NCBI GenBank assembly: GCA_964551455.1
Contig: CAZKDA010000273.1
Coordinates: 1 to 5,530 of the forward strand
Length of the DNA: 5,530 nt
Direction: 5' to 3'
Origin: JAHDHW01 sp964551455
GTDB taxonomy: Bacteria; Bacteroidota; Bacteroidia; Chitinophagales; Saprospiraceae
The translations under genes were made by a program, and so were the position numbers. Each line of letters opens with the position of its first letter. The first letter of the stretch is position 1. Shown here one piece after another: positions 4,725 to 5,530 of this stretch. Under the pieces are notes generated by a model that was given only the letters and a program-made list of their open reading frames with translations, did no database searches and was not told the origin of the DNA.

Positions 4725-4846
4725 CAACTAAGACTTCGTTTTGCCTGAAAGGCATCTGCAATGAAGCCGGTGTTGCACTATTCGGCAATTTTTTTCCAAC
4801 CTTATGGGGATTTCTATATATGGATATGGATTAATGAAGATTATCG

Positions 4847-4934
4847 GGAGCCGCATATCTTCAATGAAAAGTTTTCCCGCTACAACCGGTCGCGGATGTA
4901 TGCGGCGGCTGGGGTATTGGAAAACAGAACCTAA
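4847..4934 (+). repeat. 88-bp direct repeat, right copy (orphan methyltransferase 3' end)
   Basis: Identical to 2830-2917 but detached from any methyltransferase body. Its G+C-rich composition stands out in A+T-rich surroundings. By chance or design it stays in frame with a short open frame starting at the ATG at 4761 (57 codons ending at the same TAA), but the 29 residues before the repeat look like non-coding translation. Unlike the left copy, this one continues into 4935-5006, which is what the diverged copy at 3755-3847 also does; this suggests it keeps the older downstream context. Confidence 0.95.
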
Positions 4935-5151
4935 ACTCTGCATAGATACTAAGTTTGTAGCCTAACACTTCCAAAGCTTTTTTTGCACCAACTTTGGCAT
5001 AGAGCCGTGAACAAATATAATCGGATAGCTCACGACTTTTTAAAGCTATGTATATAATTTGTTCGATTAATGTCGTACCTTCAACAGCGTGGAAGAGCAT
5101 AACCTTGTTCACCCTGTTCTGCCACTTTTTAATGGTTTTATCTCTACTAAA
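4935..5151 (-). pseudogene. Possible minus-strand gene remnant, unrecognised
   Basis: The minus strand is open from 5151 (after an in-frame TAA at 5152-5154) through the right 88-bp repeat to 4861. Before the repeat it reads, from the ATG at 5100, MLFHAVEGTTLIEQIIYIAL, then KSRELSDYICSRLYAKVG and AKKALEVLGYKLSIYAE. This is protein-like and helix-rich, while the plus strand is full of stops. The diverged copy at 3755-3847 has a matching minus-strand frame (FYAKADLKK, then after a 1-bp deletion LEVSGYKLYI), so two related fragments exist and one is frameshifted. No start with convincing context and no recognised family; it may be a decayed gene end or a non-coding repeat with a chance frame. 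Confidence 0.3.
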
Positions 5152-5352
5152 TTAATAATGCTAATGTAAGGGCGTATAGCCAATCGTTCGGTGCCATGAA
5201 AAGAAAACACAGAATGAAATCAAATCGATGAAATCAGTAAATATTGAAAATCATTTCCTCAACTAGTTCAATTAGTTTTAAGGAAATTTATTTATTTTTA
5301 TTGTTAATGGAAAGAAGAATTGGAATGATACCTTTAAAATGAAGTAATTGAA
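5152..5352. other. A+T-rich intergenic region with no supported gene
   Basis: No frame of substance on either strand. It contains GGCGTATAGC at 5171-5180, the reverse complement of GCTATACGCC at 2998-3007 near the left edge of the island, and a near-match to a Bacteroidota -7 box, TATTTTTA, at 5293-5300, ahead of the partial gene at 5353. Neither is strong evidence on its own. Confidence 0.4.
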
Positions 5353-5530
5353 ATGAAAAAAATAGTAATACCAAGAAAATATCCAATAATTGGGAAAACA
5401 GGAGATACTACTTTAAGATCGTTAGTATACGAATATGCTACTTTGAAAAATTTAAGGTTTGAAATAGAAAATTCTTACTCACCTCTTGAAGGTGAAGGTC
5501 AAGATGAAAATAAAGGGCTTTTTTATGGTT
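5353..5530 (+). CDS. Hypothetical protein, N-terminal part only (runs off the window)
   Basis: Starts with ATG AAA AAA at 5353, preceded by an in-frame TAA at 5344-5346, and stays open for 59 codons to the window edge. The visible protein begins MKKIVIPRKYPIIGKTGDT and continues with a helix-like LRSLVYEYATLKNLRFEIEN and an acidic, glycine-containing stretch (PLEGEGQDENKG). No signal peptide or membrane segment is visible, and I do not recognise the family. GKTGDTT only loosely resembles a nucleotide-binding loop and does not meet the Walker A pattern. Codon use is A+T-rich like the toxin-antitoxin genes, so it may belong to the same accessory region. The start has no Shine-Dalgarno sequence, as elsewhere in the window. 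Being a real gene is likely from the length of the open, protein-like frame at the edge, but it is not proven. Confidence 0.55.
   Translation, partial: MKKIVIPRKYPIIGKTGDTTLRSLVYEYATLKNLRFEIENSYSPLEGEGQDENKGLFYG

Larger units (their letters stand above)
2918..4846. mobile_element. Putative toxin-antitoxin island bracketed by 88-bp direct repeats
   Basis: About 1.93 kb between two identical 88-bp repeats, carrying only two toxin-antitoxin pairs. The pairs are strongly A+T-rich (about 35% G+C in a hand-counted 60-bp stretch of the PIN gene, against about 65% in a stretch of bshB1). This supports insertion of foreign DNA at the end of the methyltransferase gene. No integrase, transposase or terminal inverted repeat was found, so it would be non-autonomous or was moved by homologous recombination. 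The sequence right of 4934 is also A+T-rich, so the right edge may be an internal junction of a larger island. Confidence 0.5.

Noticed and set aside
4766..4795. Rho-independent terminator after the HEPN gene (T7 run at 4789-4795)
   Set aside because: The only stems before the T run are 4 bp (TTGC/GCAA or GCCG/CGGC) with loops of 8-13 nt, too weak to call.
2830..4934. Diversity-generating retroelement (variable repeat at a gene end plus template repeat)
   Set aside because: The two 88-bp copies are identical, with no adenine-specific changes, and no reverse transcriptase gene is present in the window.
4761..4934. 57-codon frame ending in the methyltransferase tail
   Set aside because: The part before the repeat is rich in aromatic residues from A+T-rich DNA and resembles nothing; it overlaps no other support. 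It is kept only as a note on the repeat.

Overview
The window looks like a chromosomal segment of a member of the Bacteroidota, probably a Saprospiria-like bacterium. The support is a BshB1-type bacillithiol deacetylase, start codons without Shine-Dalgarno sequences, one match to the Bacteroidota -7 box (TAnnTTTG), toxin-antitoxin proteins of types common in that phylum, and intergenic gaps packed with short degenerate repeats. The assignment rests on protein style and remembered family features, not on a search.

Left part (1-2917), G+C-rich, all genes on +: the 3' part of a 2-Cys thiol peroxidase of the glutathione peroxidase family; a 240-bp gap full of 8-bp tandem repeats and a perfect hairpin; bshB1 (bacillithiol synthesis); a 264-bp gap with another copy of the same hairpin and more repeats; then a two-gene unit, a six-helix DUF998-like membrane protein overlapping by 11 bp a small class I SAM methyltransferase. 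The peroxidase and BshB1 both belong to thiol redox metabolism, but the repeat-filled gap gives no evidence that they form an operon.

Middle part (2918-4846), mostly A+T-rich: an apparent insertion carrying two toxin-antitoxin modules, an antitoxin/PIN-ribonuclease pair (3080-3735) and an MNT nucleotidyltransferase/HEPN pair (4024-4724). In each pair the two genes overlap by ATGA. The last 88 bp of the methyltransferase gene (2830-2917) recur exactly at 4847-4934, so the island is bracketed by direct repeats, one of which is the intact 3' end of a host gene. A third, diverged relative (3755-3847, about 76% identical to 4913-5006) sits between the two modules. This looks like stepwise insertion of toxin-antitoxin cassettes at an att-like site at the end of the methyltransferase gene. 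No integrase or transposase is visible, so the mechanism is open.

Right part (4935-5530), A+T-rich: a possible minus-strand gene remnant, about 240 bp with no supported gene, and the first 59 codons of an unrecognised protein cut by the window edge. The island may therefore continue beyond the window.
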